A stretch of 64,000 nt of DNA from Topomyia yanbarensis (Eukaryota; Arthropoda; Insecta; Diptera; Culicidae): the NCBI RefSeq assembly GCF_030247195.1, contig NC_080671.1, positions 428,544,539-428,608,538 of the forward strand. Direction: 5' to 3'. This document shows positions 13,970 through 25,712 of this stretch, in pieces. The translations under genes and the position numbers were made by a program. Position 1 is the stretch's first letter. Every line of letters begins with the position of its first letter. The notes beneath the pieces were generated by a model. It was not told the origin of the DNA. It did not search any database and saw only the letters and a list, made by a program, of their open reading frames with translations.

Positions 13970-15550
13970 TATTACTATATCTTAAATCATATTCATACTA
14001 ACACTAACTAACACAATAAATTGCATATTCTCTCATATACACTCAAAATATCTCCCATTCTAAACGTACAAATGCTCGTTCCCTACGCGATAACACAAAC
14101 CTGGTCACAAACGCGAACATACAATTGCAATCATCCACACTTACGCCCGCGATCTTGCCAACCTTAAAACACCCCGGTAATTAAGTGAATGTTGTAGCCC
14201 TTATAAATTTGCAAACGTGGTCTCAAACATTAACCCACCGCTCGTATGATCATGATTCGGTCTCGTCCGGAAGTCTCTACCCTCAATCCTAGCAGCCTAG
14301 CCCCATGTCTTCAGTTGAACCAATAAAAATGACGCTTATATACACTAGACAACACGTTCCATGGCAACATGACCGGAAACTCTTGTAAAATAACTGAAAG
14401 AACTTACTCTCTTCTAGCATCTGAACCGTACACTGAAAATCATTTACCAGATTCACGGTCCGTGCAATCATATAAAAGCACACGAATATGCGAATGGGCA
14501 AACGGTTATAAAATCGAATTTATACACGCGAAGTCACACACACGACAAACACATTAACATACAAATGCTTGAACCTTTCGCGATCATCCACGCAACCTAC
14601 AACCCGCAATCACGTAAACATAACATCCCGGCGGTAAGGTGAACCTCTCAGCATTTATGAATTATCAAACACAGTCTCAAGCCTACAAACTCCAGCGCTT
14701 GCGCGATCATGAATCGGTCACTTCCGGAAGTCTCTATCCTCGGTGCCAGCAGTTAAGGTTCATGCATTCAAATCAATCAATTAAAAATATAAAGTTCTCA
14801 TATTCACTGGACAACACGTTCCATAGCGACATGAGCAGGAACTCTAGTGATATTAGATAACCGCACATCAAAAACTAAATATCAGAATGACGGTCCGCAT
14901 GACCATCTAAGAACACGCGCGAATATGTGAATGGCTACACAGTGAATCGAATTTATACACGCGACAAACACGTTAACATATGAGCGTTTAAGCCCTTCGT
15001 GAGCAACCACACACACATACGCCCGCGATCGCTCAAACTTGATAACACCCTACCGTTGAACATTTTAGCACTTACGAAGTTACAAACGCGTTCTCAAACG
15101 CGAACTCATAAACGTCCGTGTTTGTGCGATCATGAAGCGGTAACGCCCGAAAATCTTTACCCTTCATCCTAGCAACTTAGGTCCATACAATCAGTTAGAC
15201 CAATCAAAATATAAAGCTCATGTCCACTAAACAACACGATCGTGAGCTCTAGTGATATGGAAAAATTCATTTTCTGCTAGCATCTGCTATGTACACCAAA
15301 AATTAAGTATCAGATTCACGGTTCATTCAAGAACACACACGAATATGCGAAAGGCTCACGGTTATAAAATAGAATTTATACGCGCGAAGTCACATACACG
15401 TTAGCACACATGACATACAAACGCACACGCGATCGAAAACACTAACGTACAAACGCTCAAACCTTCGCAATGATACACGCGATACCAAAGTCCCTACGTC
15501 CGCACATACCTGAACCATACAATGAATATTACATTCAGAATTCCGGCCCG
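13970..15550. repeat. Satellite-like repeat block, ~420-460 bp unit
   Basis: The landmark GATCATGAATCGGT (and variants) occurs at 14248, 14705 and 15128. Each is followed by CGGAAGTCTCTA-like and CACTAGACAACACGTTCCAT-like phrases in similar order. Units also carry many CACACGCGA-type motifs. The block ends near 15550 with a segment that reappears, reverse complemented, at about 37408. No coding potential is seen. Confidence 0.82.
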
Positions 15551-15559
15551 CTGTAATTG

Positions 15560-16300
15560 GACAACTCACGAAAAAAATATAAGTGGAATAAAGATTGATG
15601 TAATTGAAGATTCAAAAAAGTAGATTGTCCTAAACTAATCATATACAAAACTATCAATTTTACAAATTGATAAAACATCAAACCCAGGCGAACTTTTAAA
15701 TAAACTAGGTTTGCTGAGAATACAGCAAAACAGTCACAGAAACACTAGATATTGAAAATGGATTATCATAAGAGCGCATCCCGCAAATAAGCAGTCGAAT
15801 ATGATACCAGTTTGATTTTGCTGTTGTTATTGAGAATGCAAATCAAATTCGTTCAACAATTCTATCTGTCATAATTCAGAAAGGCTGATTAACAAAAATA
15901 GCATGCACAAGAAAATACGGGCTGACGAATATATTAGTTTGCCTTTTTATCCTACCGACTGACTGCGTATCAGCGTGCTTCTCGTTAGCCTAGCAAAACT
16001 CAAATGAAGCACAGCATACATGCGAACTGGGGAATTTCGGTTTTCCGCGCTGCTTACGAAAGACTTTCTGAAAACCAGTTTGTGCATTGATTATAATTGA
16101 TATACATATTTCGAAATTAATTACAATATTAGTGATGTTTCCGACTGATTAGTGCAACCAATGTGTTATTCCGTTCAGAACAAGAAAAGTTATTGACGTT
16201 CAAAAACTACCACTTGTTTCTTTCGGAGTTTTGAAAACTCACCCCTATACTGAAAAGTAAGTCGAACTTTTCTCGTCCAACCGCAAGCCGTCGTGATATA
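15560..16300. other. No gene recognised; upstream of a possible first exon
   Basis: AT-rich non-coding sequence. If the small exon at 16306 is real, its promoter would lie here, but no unambiguous core promoter was seen. Confidence 0.4.
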
Positions 16301-16305
16301 CGAGC

Positions 16306-16369
16306 ATGGGGACAGCAAACCATTTATTCATTTTATTTATATTCAGTTGTTTCCCTAAACACGCTATCG
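16306..16369 (+). CDS. Possible first coding exon with a signal peptide (partial, unidentified)
   Basis: An ATG opens a 64-nt stretch encoding MGTANHLFILFIFSCFPKHA, a short hydrophobic N-terminus like a secretory signal peptide. It is followed directly by GTAAGT, a consensus 5' splice site at 16370. No downstream exon could be joined with confidence; the next kilobases hold repeats and no obvious coding block. It may be the first exon of a secreted or membrane protein whose remaining exons are beyond the repeats, or a chance combination. Confidence 0.3.
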
Positions 16370-16553
16370 GTAAGTTGGTCCCCTTACGTAAACTACGCCT
16401 TTGCGTACAAACGTCAATGGAGTGTGTAAAAGCCGGTTTGTTATTCTAGAGTAAAGCGTTACGCCGGAATGCGTGTTTTTTCGAAAAAAAATCGAAAGAA
16501 TAGGATAACTTCTTCCGTCTCCAATGTGAGCTATACTAATATTTCAATGTTAA

Positions 16554-16752
16554 GGTTCAACTGAGAAAGCCTCGCAAAGCGGTTATTTTTGAAAATGAAA
16601 ACCTTAATTTTTTCCACACCCTAGGCAAAATTATCATGAAAAGCAATTAGTATTAATGTACCAATCCCCGAAGAAATATGTGTAATGGGTCGAGAAAAAG
16701 CTGCTTTTCGTTTCCTACGATGGCCGTTTTTTTAATTGTTCTCAGTTGAACC
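16554..16752. mobile_element. MITE, 199 bp, TTAA target
   Basis: Ends GGTTCAACTGAGAA and TTCTCAGTTGAACC are perfect 14-bp inverted repeats, flanked by TTAA at 16550-16553 and 16753-16756. A TTAA target is typical of piggyBac-type elements. TTAA is palindromic, so duplication and inverted-repeat extension cannot be told apart. Confidence 0.78.
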
Positions 16753-17057
16753 TTAAAAATTATAAATAAATATAATATCTTAACAGAACTCATGGATTAT
16801 TGGGGTAATTCGGTTTTTAATCTAGTTTTTATTACGATCACTGAATAGTTAGTAATTACAGTGTTTCGCTGATTAGAATACCACCTCTGTCCATATACTA
16901 ATGGATTCAATTCATTGGTTGGGTCGATTGACAGTTGTCAAAAATTGGTCAATGTCAATTTGAACTTCAGTTACTCCAACTAAAAAGCAATTCAGGTAAA
17001 AAATGTCCAACCTCAAATGGTCCATATTCGTCAATTTTTTAACTGCGTATTAGTTTT

Positions 17058-17406
17058 GATACATCGTATAACTTACAACAAGTTGGTGTCAGTTACTGAC
17101 GAGTGGAACACGGCACATTAAAATCCATCTTTTCAAAGTTAGATCTTGTGCCCTTATGCACAAATTGACGTTTGGATCTTATGCCAAAAGACAATTCGTT
17201 TCCCTATACTCGTGAGCGACCCAGAGCTCTTGGGCTTGGCTAACCAAGTAATCACCCGATACCAACTAGTTGCTTCAGAAGTTCACACATGTTTTGTGAA
17301 CTGTTTGGATGTAGTGACTAACTGACACCAATTTGGCGTTTGTTTCGATACATCGTCTAACTCACAGCAAGTTGGTGTCAGTTACTGACGAGTGGAACAC
17401 GACATC
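17058..17406. repeat. Pair of ~60-bp direct repeats 289 bp apart
   Basis: CAAGTTGGTGTCAGTTACTG followed by ACGAGTGGAACACG occurs near 17079 and again near 17368. Between them is an inverted partial copy (AACTGACACCAA). The 289-bp spacing is too short for an LTR element, so it may be the remains of a tandem or fold-back structure. Confidence 0.7.
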
Positions 17407-17409
17407 TAA

Positions 17410-19960
17410 CTTTTCAACTTTTTCCCATTGAATCGTTTACTGAAGCTACCGCTTCGCTTTGGCGCGCCTGCTCACTACAACTCCTCAGCGATGGTGTGTG
17501 TGTATATGCATGCGAAGAGGTGTAGTCTATAGGGGGTAATAAAGAGCTAGGTATGTATATCCATCATATGCGTCCGACGTTTCAGGCAGTCATTTTCAAA
17601 CATCGGTATCGTAATGACTGTGAGCTTCACAGCTGCTCCTCTACCGTCGCGGCATTCACCATCACGAATCGCATGATTGCAAAATAATCCGAAGTCGGTT
17701 TTGAGTAGCTGTTTAGTAATCTCTACACTAACTCAGCTGTTGCAGCAATAGTGAGGGAAGGCAGTGAACCCGCGAGAACAAGAAATCTCAGACCGAGTTG
17801 GGTGTGTGAAGTGATTTAAAAAGTGAGTGCATGCGGGTAGAAGTTTCCATATAAAATATTCTTATAAGGTGTGTTCAGATCGATGATCATATATCTACTT
17901 AGAAGTAACAAAAGCATTCATCGTTAGTTAGTATTTACACCCAAAAATGTCGAATAAGAAATAAATTAGTGCACATCACCCGAGGCAAACGACGTCACTG
18001 TAATATTTACATATCGACCGGCAATGGTTGAGAAATGGAACGTGTCATAAGGAAATTTGCATTACAATAAATCGTGGACTGTATGTATTTGCTCCGCTAA
18101 TGGGAAAAATATTGATAAAAGGCCACTTTATTGAATTACTGATGATATCGAACAATAGACCGTGTGAAAGAATAACTTTAGGCAACACATTGCTATCGAA
18201 GTAGACAAGGCGAAAGCAATCGCTCGCCTTCTTAGTGCAATATTATCGATCGATCCGCGCATATCATCCGATGGTTTTGTAGAAAAAAAAAAGTGAAAAA
18301 AGAAGGAAAGGCGCTCTGCGGCAAAAACACGTTCCACATTTTGCGTGTTTTACTCATGTTTAGTAATCTTGAATATAACCTTCAGCGGAGGCCTGTCTGT
18401 CTAACCGTAGAGGAATTTGGTAACATGTAGGTTTTTATTATATTATACTATCCACCTGGCACGAAGGAAGGCGGTGAATGGTGTCACGCGGTTAGTTTGG
18501 TGCGCTGTTGGAACGATGACGGACATCGACCAGATAGTGAGACCAGACCATTGACGACGAAGCGCATCTTATTTGCTGTAGTTTTTAGGAGGGTGTAGTA
18601 CACGGAGAAGCGATCCGAATGAAGCGTGCTATATATTAGGGGCTTCCTTCCTCGTACATTATGTGCGCGTCTCGTATCTCTTTCCCCTACGGATTTGATT
18701 CAGGCGAGGTATTAAATACAAACAAAAACTGCGTATCGCGTGATTCAAGGAGTACTTTGTTTACCGACGAGCAACCTTGATGATAAAATGCAAGCTTACT
18801 ATTCGAAAAGGGACGTTTTATAGTTGATATCTTTTTCCACCCGATCAGGTAGAAATCGTAGGTTGTTTTTCTACGGAAAAAAACCTTGGGGCAGTGCATT
18901 GCACTAGTGTTGCATTTTCGAGCAGAAGTGGTAGAAAATAATATTTTACCTTCGGCAAAAAAAGAATTGTGCTACCGCGCGATTGCCCCATGTATGGTAG
19001 ATGACCCCTTATTCGTCTACTTAGTTGTGATGTCACACTGTTGCATTAAATACTCGACCTACATTCAATGGTTTGTGCTCAAATCTGTGACTGTTGCGAT
19101 TCAATGAACCAGTATAATAACAACACGTGTGAAAAACGTGAGATACTCGTGTTTGATTCGAATCGACCGCTTCTCTTTTTAGTCTATCATTTGTACCAAT
19201 TCGTTGTATGGATATGGTAGATACATCATTTAACGTTTCAAAAGTTAACTATAAATAGAGGGGCTAAGATGAGCTAGGGACCTTATATAGGGAATGTCAA
19301 GAATCTGTGTACATTATTTAAAAATTGTTTCGTAACCAACATGGTTTGGAACGAACCCAAATATTGCGCCAAAACAGCATACTATTTTACAACTACTGTC
19401 AACAACTAGTCCGTGATACTTTTGGAACCATTTACCCTATCTTCTCTTTGCAGGGTAGAGTAACAAAAAAGTATTGAACCAAGACTAGATCTTGGGCAAG
19501 CACACCACAACTATCGCATGAAAAAGAACATTTCACAGTACGTTCACGTCTGTACGTTGTATAAGGCTATAATTTTTTTTTCTTTTATATATTGTATGTT
19601 TTGTTTACAATGTTTCTATTGCATTTTTTTTTATTTTAATTAATTTATAAAGCCCTTCGAAATAATTCTATGGCAATTGAACATTTTATTGCAAAGCTGC
19701 CACGATGTCATCCTTATAAAAGCGTCTTGGCATATTATCACTTCAAATTTTCATTTGTTTATTCAAAGCTCGGCTCGAATGCGAATACGTCATTCGATTC
19801 AGATGAGAGCATCAAATATGTGCGCTTTCGTAGAGTATTTGCGTAACCACGGTATACGTCACAGACAATTTTATCCAGAATTAGGGTAACCACGTCTGAT
19901 GACACTTTATTACGGAGGTTTTTACTGTTTTGGGGGTAGACTGCAAAGGACACGCGAGTA
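17410..19960. other. No gene recognised
   Basis: Contains a moderately GC-rich piece (17580-17830) ending in a possible splice donor (AAAAGTGAGT near 17820), which could be a non-coding first exon. The evidence is too weak for a call. Confidence 0.4.
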
Positions 19961-19970
19961 CGCGCTGAAA

Positions 19971-20282
19971 CTAGGGGCAGATCACTCTAGGAATGTAAAA
20001 CAAATTTGCATCAAATTAGAAAAAAAAAAGCATTTAATTTCCATTTTTTCATCAACTTTGCACTCCATCGCAGAAAAGATTGTTTAACAATCGCCTTCGC
20101 TGATCCACTTTGTTCGATATTTTGTTGAATGTAGGGCTGGTTGTTTTGTAGGGTTTTGACGTCTTACACGCAACCCAAATTGCATTGCACGCAACGCAAA
20201 ATACATTACGAATTTCTGTTATGATGGAAAGAAATGCATTTCACTGATTTTTAAAAATGCATCACAAGTGATCTGTCCATAG
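19971..20282. mobile_element. MITE family M312, copy 1, 8-bp TSD CGCTGAAA
   Basis: Ends CTAGGGGCAGATCACT (left) and CTATGGACAGATCACT (right, read on the other strand). CGCTGAAA at 19963-19970 is repeated exactly at 20283-20290. The second copy (54024-54335) is also 312 bp and lies in the opposite orientation with its own 8-bp duplication. The 8-bp TSD suggests a hAT-type element. The interior has GCGTTGCGTG-type motifs and no coding capacity. Confidence 0.92.
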
Positions 20283-20290
20283 CGCTGAAA

Positions 20291-20877
20291 TCAGACAGAT
20301 TGTTGAAGCAAAGCGACAGCTCGATCCGTAATTCTTTAATCGCTTTTTACTACAAAAGCTACAGTTATGTTTCCTTCCATGCTCTTCTCACCACTGTTCT
20401 GTGCTGTTCTTTTTTTTTAGATATTATTAGTTTTGTTTGTAAACAATTTTGCGATTTGGTTAGGTGTAGATTTTCGCATCTCTGAATAATCACGAAGAAC
20501 CCAAAAGTACCAGCCACCCTAGCTGTGGAGGATAAGCCGAACGAAAATTTCTATCCACATAGAGGGAGAACAGCTTAACAGCTCTTATACAAATCATTGA
20601 AACCACTTTTTTGGGTTTGTGGGCCTAAAATGGTGGTTCGATCTTTTTTCAAGACCTATTTTTTTAAAAGTGGAAACTTGTGCAAAGTAAAAATGTTTTG
20701 GTAATTTGTTTTGACTTTCGATAATTCGATAAAAATTCGTCACCTTGATGTAAAGTGATTTACTGTTGAATTCGCACTACTTGTCAAATATTACAATGCG
20801 ATGAGATCATATCAAAGCATAAGGAAATCAACACCAAATCCCTACAATTTGGAATGCTTTGCACACTGCTGATTAAC
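20291..20877. other. No gene recognised
   Basis: Non-coding between two transposable elements; only a short open frame (20300-20485) without a domain. Confidence 0.5.
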
Positions 20878-20885
20878 GTGTTCAA

Positions 20886-22061
20886 TAGAGTGACAGGAAA
20901 AAAATGACCCCTATCCGCCCACCCCTGAGTTGACTTCTAGTCCCACCAGGAGTACTTGTTCCAAATTTGAAGCAAATCGGACAAGTCTAGCTACCGGACC
21001 AACGTGCCTGAAGTTTGTATGAGATTTTTCGACAATTTACATGGAGAAAAGCCACTAGCTCACATTTTCGCCGCTAGGTGACACTGTTCGCATCGTATTA
21101 TCACTGTAAGTGAAAATAAGAAAGATAATTTAATTGTCTACAACTTTGTCGAAGACTGCTAGTCAATCTGGCTTTGTTAAAAGAAGTTATTAAAATTTTA
21201 ACGAAGTGATGTCTGAGTCAGTTTTCCATAGGGCCTAGCAGTGCATGGTTGGGCATCAGTACTCGATTCGCACGAACTAATCATTTTTGTGAAATAACCG
21301 TTAGATATAGCTCAATAATATGTTCAGAAGAATTGTAGTAAATAATAAGAGTCATGCTTTGGTTAGAAAATTTTAGTTCCACATTGTACCGCATAGAGGG
21401 CGCTAACACTAACTTTTCAACGGAGAGAGATAGAAATTAGGTGTTTTCCACAAAGTTGTAGAATAGGCATTTTGCTATAATTCTCCCGAACATCTCGATA
21501 TTCTATCTCTCTTCTATGAAAAGTTAGTGTTGGCGCCCTCTATGCGGTCACAGTTGGAACTAAAATTTTCCAACCAAAACATAGCCCGTATTATATGGTA
21601 TAATTCTTCTGAACATGCTATTTAGCTAAACCTAACGGTTATTTTACAAAAATGTATAGTTCGTGGGAATCGAGTACTGATACACAACCATGCACTGCTA
21701 GGCCCCATGCAAAACTGACTCAGACATCACTTCGTTAAAATTTTAATAACTTCTTTTAACAAAGCCAGATTGACTAGCAGTCTTCGACAAAGTTGTTGAC
21801 AACTAAGTTATCTTTCTTATTTTCACTTACAGTGATAATACGATGAATACAGTGCCACCTAGCGGCAAAAATGGCAGTTGGTGGGTTTTCTCCATGTAAA
21901 TTGTCGAAAAATCTCATACAAACTTCAGGCACGTTGGTCCGGTAGCTAGACTTGTCCGATTTGCTTCAAATTTGGTGCAAGAACTCCTGGTGGGACAAGG
22001 AATCGAATCAGGGGTGGGCCGATTGAGTTTTCAAAAATTTATTATTTTTCTAGGCAGTCTA
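20886..22061. mobile_element. Fold-back element, 1176 bp with ~540-bp arms, 8-bp TSD GTGTTCAA
   Basis: The left arm (20886 to ~21428) and right arm (~21505 to 22061) are near-complete reverse complements around a loop of about 76 bp. Paired landmarks include CGCATAGAGGGCGCTAACAC with its inverse near 21525, and GGTCCGGTAGCTAGACTTGT with its inverse near 20985. The tips read TAGAGTGACAGG and TAGACTGCCTAG. GTGTTCAA occurs at 20878-20885 and 22062-22069, an exact 8-bp duplication. No transposase is present. A truncated relative sits at 13240-13323. Confidence 0.9.
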
Positions 22062-22074
22062 GTGTTCAATTTTG

Positions 22075-22600
22075 TACATCGATATATTCCGATCGACGCC
22101 GCTACTTGAAAATAAATAATGGCATAATAAACTACCTCCCCCCCCCCCCCCAAAAAAAATTAGTTGGATTGAAAAACCAAATTCATTGATGTTGAATAAT
22201 TTAAATAAATATTGAACTACGATAATTTTGGAAGTATGTATAGTGTCTGATTACTACATTGAGAACCTATAGTTTTTGGCATCATGGGGATCTTTGGCAA
22301 ATTGTGGGCTTTGGATCCTGTAACTCTCATCTATTTCCGAGGTTCCATAGTTGCCAAATTATCATGAGCTCTTCTTGAAGAGATGCTCCGAAATATGAAT
22401 TAGGGACAATGCTTTGAATGGGAAGTGCAGTTTGATGTTTATGAACATAAACTTCCTCAGTGCGATTAACGACAATAATGTTTTGGAAAGTAGAAGAAAA
22501 ATGATGAAAAATTACGTTTTCGCTGGATTGGAAAAAATATAAATTTCAAAATATTTCAAGTTTGTGTATATTAATTTTTATATACTAGGGAGTTGTGAGC
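22075..22600. other. No gene recognised
   Basis: AT-rich spacer with a poly(C) run near 22140. Confidence 0.5.
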
Positions 22601-22737
22601 TTTAAAGGGTTATATACAAAGTTGTGGCGAAAAAGTGAGCTAAGTTCGTGATTATTTTGAAATGTTTTATTTGAAAAAGCGGAAGACAGTTCGTTAGTAG
22701 TACTATCGATGTTCGAAAAAACAGATTGAATTAAAAA

Positions 22738-22800
22738 AGGTGGGTGGGTAATGTCAGAGACATAACCGAAGTGAAGTAGAATACACTTTAGACTGGTTAT
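22738..22800. repeat. 63-bp segment shared with 32000-32060
   Basis: GGGTGGGTAATGTCAGAGAC followed by ATAACCGAAGTGAAGTAGAA occurs here and, nearly identical, at 32000. Both lie a few hundred bases upstream of histone relics, so it may be part of the ancestral histone repeat spacer or a separate dispersed element. Confidence 0.7.
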
Positions 22801-23096
22801 ACAAATGCTACAATTATGACTGCCTTTTGATATGTTGTATTAAAAGCAATTGTTTCGTTATTTCACGCACATCGAAATCAAATATAATCGAACATATTTA
22901 TCCTCATATGGTACCCTAAAAAGAGCATTTAATGAATCTTTTTGTAAATTGAATCATTAAACAAAACTGTCAACAAATCACACAAATGATAACTTCTTAT
23001 TTTGTGCCATTCTACGTAAAAGCGACGATATTTTTCACAACCTTCTGATGCTTGTAATAACAAAATTTCAATTCGATTCTTTGTTGATAAATTGAT

Positions 23097-23112
23097 GGCC
23101 CTGAAAAGGGCC
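23097..23112 (-). terminator. Histone mRNA 3' stem-loop (H2B relic A)
   Basis: On the minus strand GGCCCTTTTCAGGGCC is a perfect six-base-pair stem with a four-base loop, matching the replication-dependent histone mRNA 3' processing signal. It lies just downstream of the decayed H2B end. Confidence 0.88.
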
Positions 23113-23119
23113 TTTTGTT

Positions 23120-23330
23120 TGGGCAGAGTTCGGAATTTAATTAGAACTGGTGTGATTGTGCCATCTGAGACAGCGCGCTTAGCGAACTTTTCGGACAGCT
23201 GCAAACGGACGGCCACTTCTTCTTGTATTCTTTGACAATGTTCGGAAACATTTAGATCGACGTATATGGTACGACGATACAAACAAACTGATACTGAGCA
23301 GCAGCATGCTAGGTTTTTAGACATGACAGC
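23120..23330 (-). pseudogene. Histone H2B pseudogene, C-terminal part (relic A)
   Basis: The minus frame reads EEVAVRLQLSEKFAKRAVSD, matching the H2B C-terminal helix ([20 protein letters not shown] in normal H2B). After GTITPVL the normal stop is lost and the frame runs into 3' flank (IKFRTLPKQK). Upstream, the histone fold helices are replaced by unrelated sequence. Many substitutions and the missing core make it non-functional. It is divergent from the H2A relic at 23405, as in canonical H2A-H2B pairs. Confidence 0.85.
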
Positions 23331-23404
23331 AGTACAATGTAAGCACGTCCTTTTTTATGTTGTCCACAATATGTATTCTTCGTAGTTCCTCCCCTTCGTC
23401 GGTC

Positions 23405-23672
23405 GACACACAAGCAAATTGTGTTGAACGCGTCGGAGTGCCGTTTACTTGGTAGCTGTAATGGAATACCTTGCTGCTAAAGTGTTGAAATTGGAAGGAA
23501 AATGCTGCCCATGGCAACAAAAAGACGAATTATCCCACGTCTTCAGCAGCTGGCGATTCGTAACAACGAAAAGTTGAACAAATTGCTCTCCGGAGTGACC
23601 ATTGCTCAAGGTGGTGTGTTGCAGAACATCCAATCAGTACTGCTGCCCCAGGAAGCCGAAAAGAAAGCATAA
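23405..23672 (+). pseudogene. Histone H2A pseudogene (relic A)
   Basis: Pieces match H2A from about residue 28 to the C-terminus: ERVG, then [20 protein letters not shown], then after a frameshift [20 protein letters not shown] and [20 protein letters not shown], ending EAEKKA and a stop at 23672. The acidic-patch and docking regions are altered and there are at least two frameshifts. The first ~27 residues are absent. The other two histone blocks (33 and 34-35 kb) carry the same flanks but have this H2A deleted. Confidence 0.88.
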
Positions 23673-23718
23673 ATCGAACACTGAAACTCGCCAATGAAAT
23701 GCATATTACTGTAAAAAC

Positions 23719-23734
23719 CGTCCTTTTCAGGACG
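23719..23734 (+). terminator. Histone mRNA 3' stem-loop (H2A relic), base-changed but paired
   Basis: CGTCCTTTTCAGGACG forms CGTCCT/AGGACG with loop TTTC, 47 bases after the H2A stop. Compared with the usual GGCCCTTTTCAGGGCC, the changed positions are compensated so that pairing is kept. Confidence 0.8.
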
Positions 23735-24033
23735 ATCACATATTTTTGATATAGAACAAAATTGAAATTGTGTTTCCAATACGTAGGTTATCGAACACTC
23801 AGGGTAAAGAGAGTAATGTATAAGGCACCTTGGTAAAATGTTTGAGAATTGAAACCTTGTTTGAATACGCCTAGTAAAAATGTGTTCCACTTCACTCCAG
23901 TTTTTTCAGGCGACCATATTTGCAATTTGCGTACTGAAATAAATCATAATTTTGGGTTAAACCCAAATTGCTCGCCAGTTGGAAACAGCCCATGAAATCG
24001 AAAATGCAAACTTATTCGTGAAATGATTTTGGT

Positions 24034-24049
24034 GGCCCTGAAAAGACTT
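24034..24049 (-). terminator. Decayed histone H4 3' stem-loop (relic A)
   Basis: GGCCCTGAAAAGACTT lies in flanks matching those of the intact H4 stem-loop at 35431. One arm has mutated so the stem no longer pairs, and no H4 coding sequence follows. Confidence 0.72.
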
Positions 24050-24099
24050 TTTATAATGATCTAAGTGAGTTGTACCGTCTGGACAATATAGTCAACATG

Positions 24100-25066
24100 T
24101 TGCTCGTGTGGTGAGCGAGCACCCACTGATAAAAAACAAGCTCGCGTGACCTGTATAAATAACATTCCCGTATGTAATGAAACGTTTACATGCTCCATTT
24201 TGACGGCTCTGCCTGAGATATGCTTGCAAATTTCGCATTTTCCTCGCTGTTTTCGAATGATTTATTGAAAATCCTTTTTTGCTTTATTTATAGTAGTCGC
24301 ACTAATTCCGAAATTTAATACTAAATACGTGCACAAATTTCCGATCAGATGGTGCAAAAATATTGCGAATTCGATCAGTAGAACGGAAGATATTCACATT
24401 TAAAAACTGGGTAAATTTCTCAACTGGATTTTTTGAAACGGGACCCCATATTGAAACGTTAGAAGTATTCTACTTCAAAAAATATTCAAGGTTGGTGGTT
24501 ATGGCCTATCCCCCGAAGTGCTTTTTGGCAGAGGTTTGAGGTGAACGCTCTCCAAGCCGAACCGCTCAACAGAAACCAAAAAAGTAAAAAGATTTTGGAG
24601 AAAAATGTATTGTGGTGTACTTGAACGGATCGGTTTCCCAATAATTTTTTTTTTACTGCAAAAAAACATGTTGACCAAAAAATTGAGCTTTTTGGTGCTC
24701 AAATTTTTAAACAAAAATTCATTGCGAAGAATCGAAAATTTTTCGATGGAGAAGGAACCGTTCAAGTGCATGAAAATATAAATACAAACAATTAAAAAAA
24801 AATTATGAAGATTGGATGAATAGTTGTTGAGATATCACGTTCACCGCAACGGTACTTTTCAAAAAACTTAGTTCCGAGATAATTGCGTTTAAAGTTTTGT
24901 GTTAACTTCATTCGCGGAAGAACCTGCGCGCTGCGAACGGCTGTAGTTTCAAATCTGGTGCTCCGATCTGGATGAAATTTCGCACAGATATTTTCAAAAG
25001 TATGTACTTTAATATTTAATAAAAAAATTTTACGATTTTTTGAGTTCCAACTTTGTATATAACCCC
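24100..25066. other. No gene recognised; right part of the putative TTAA element
   Basis: Non-coding, with short minus open frame 24499-24771 of no recognisable domain. GAAACGTTAGAA near 24455 is also found near 34620, so part of it is shared with the other histone block. Confidence 0.5.
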
Positions 25067-25327
25067 TTAATAGTGAAGAAAAGTAAAATTAATGCTCGAA
25101 AACATTTTTTACGGTCATGATCACATTATTTCGAAACTGTCGACTCTGGATGTTTAGAATCTTTGAAGAATATTACAACGTAAAGCAGTATCTCATCTAA
25201 TAAAATAATTTTGGCGGCCAATGCTTCTTGAAATAATTATAAAAAAATTACTCTTCTAACAAATTTATCTCGAGATTCAATGTCTTCAGCAAAGTTTTCG
25301 AAAATGCTATTTCAAACAACTTTATTG

Positions 25328-25482
25328 AATGAAGCGGGCATAGCGTAATTGGTCAGTCAATTGCCTTGTACGGAGCTCATCTGGGTTGGATTCCCAACCC
25401 CCGTACGCCAGGTTAGAAATTCTCCTAACCTGAACAAAGAGCCGAAAGATCCTAAGGTCTTCAATCAAAATGAAAAAAAAAA
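25328..25482 (+). mobile_element. tRNA-derived SINE (Feilai-like)
   Basis: The tRNA-like head has an A box TAGCGTAATTGG at 25341 and a B box GGTTGGATTCC at 25384. A stem AGGTTAGAAATTCTCCTAACCT follows in the body, and it ends with a poly(A)-rich tail. ACTTTATTG (25319-25327) and ACTTTGTTG (25483-25491) are a likely target duplication with one mismatch. The layout resembles the Feilai SINE described from Aedes; that family name is from memory. Confidence 0.82.
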
Positions 25483-25712
25483 ACTTTGTTGGAGACATTC
25501 CATAACTGATTTTGTCGAAGACATGGATACTTCATGTTTTCAGAATATCGAAATTATTATATCGAAAGATGCGCTTTTTTATGTTGGAAAGCAAACAAAA
25601 TTATAACTAAGTACATGCTGTCGTAATGATGTGATCTTGACCGTTAGAGAAGTTTTCGAACATTTATTCCACTTTAAAAGTGCACTTTGTTTTTTCATAC
25701 TTTAACCTAATT

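Larger units (their letters stand above)
22606..25066. mobile_element. Possible TTAA-flanked composite element carrying histone pseudogenes
   Basis: AGGGTTATATACAAAGTTG after a TTAA at 22602-22605 matches, inverted, the end at 25066 (GGGGTTATATACAAAGTTG on the other strand), which is followed by TTAA at 25067-25070. The 18 matched bases of 19 and the TTAA sites suggest piggyBac-like ends. Between them lie the H2B and H2A pseudogenes and an H4 3' end. The ends may belong to two separate elements that merely flank the histone DNA. No transposase was found. Confidence 0.45.

Noticed and set aside
14000..15550. CRISPR-like regular repeats
   Set aside because: Units are ~440 bp and degenerate, and the DNA is clearly eukaryotic.
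17058..17406. LTR retrotransposon with the 60-bp direct repeats as LTRs
   Set aside because: Repeats are too short and close, with no primer-binding site, polypurine tract or coding sequence.
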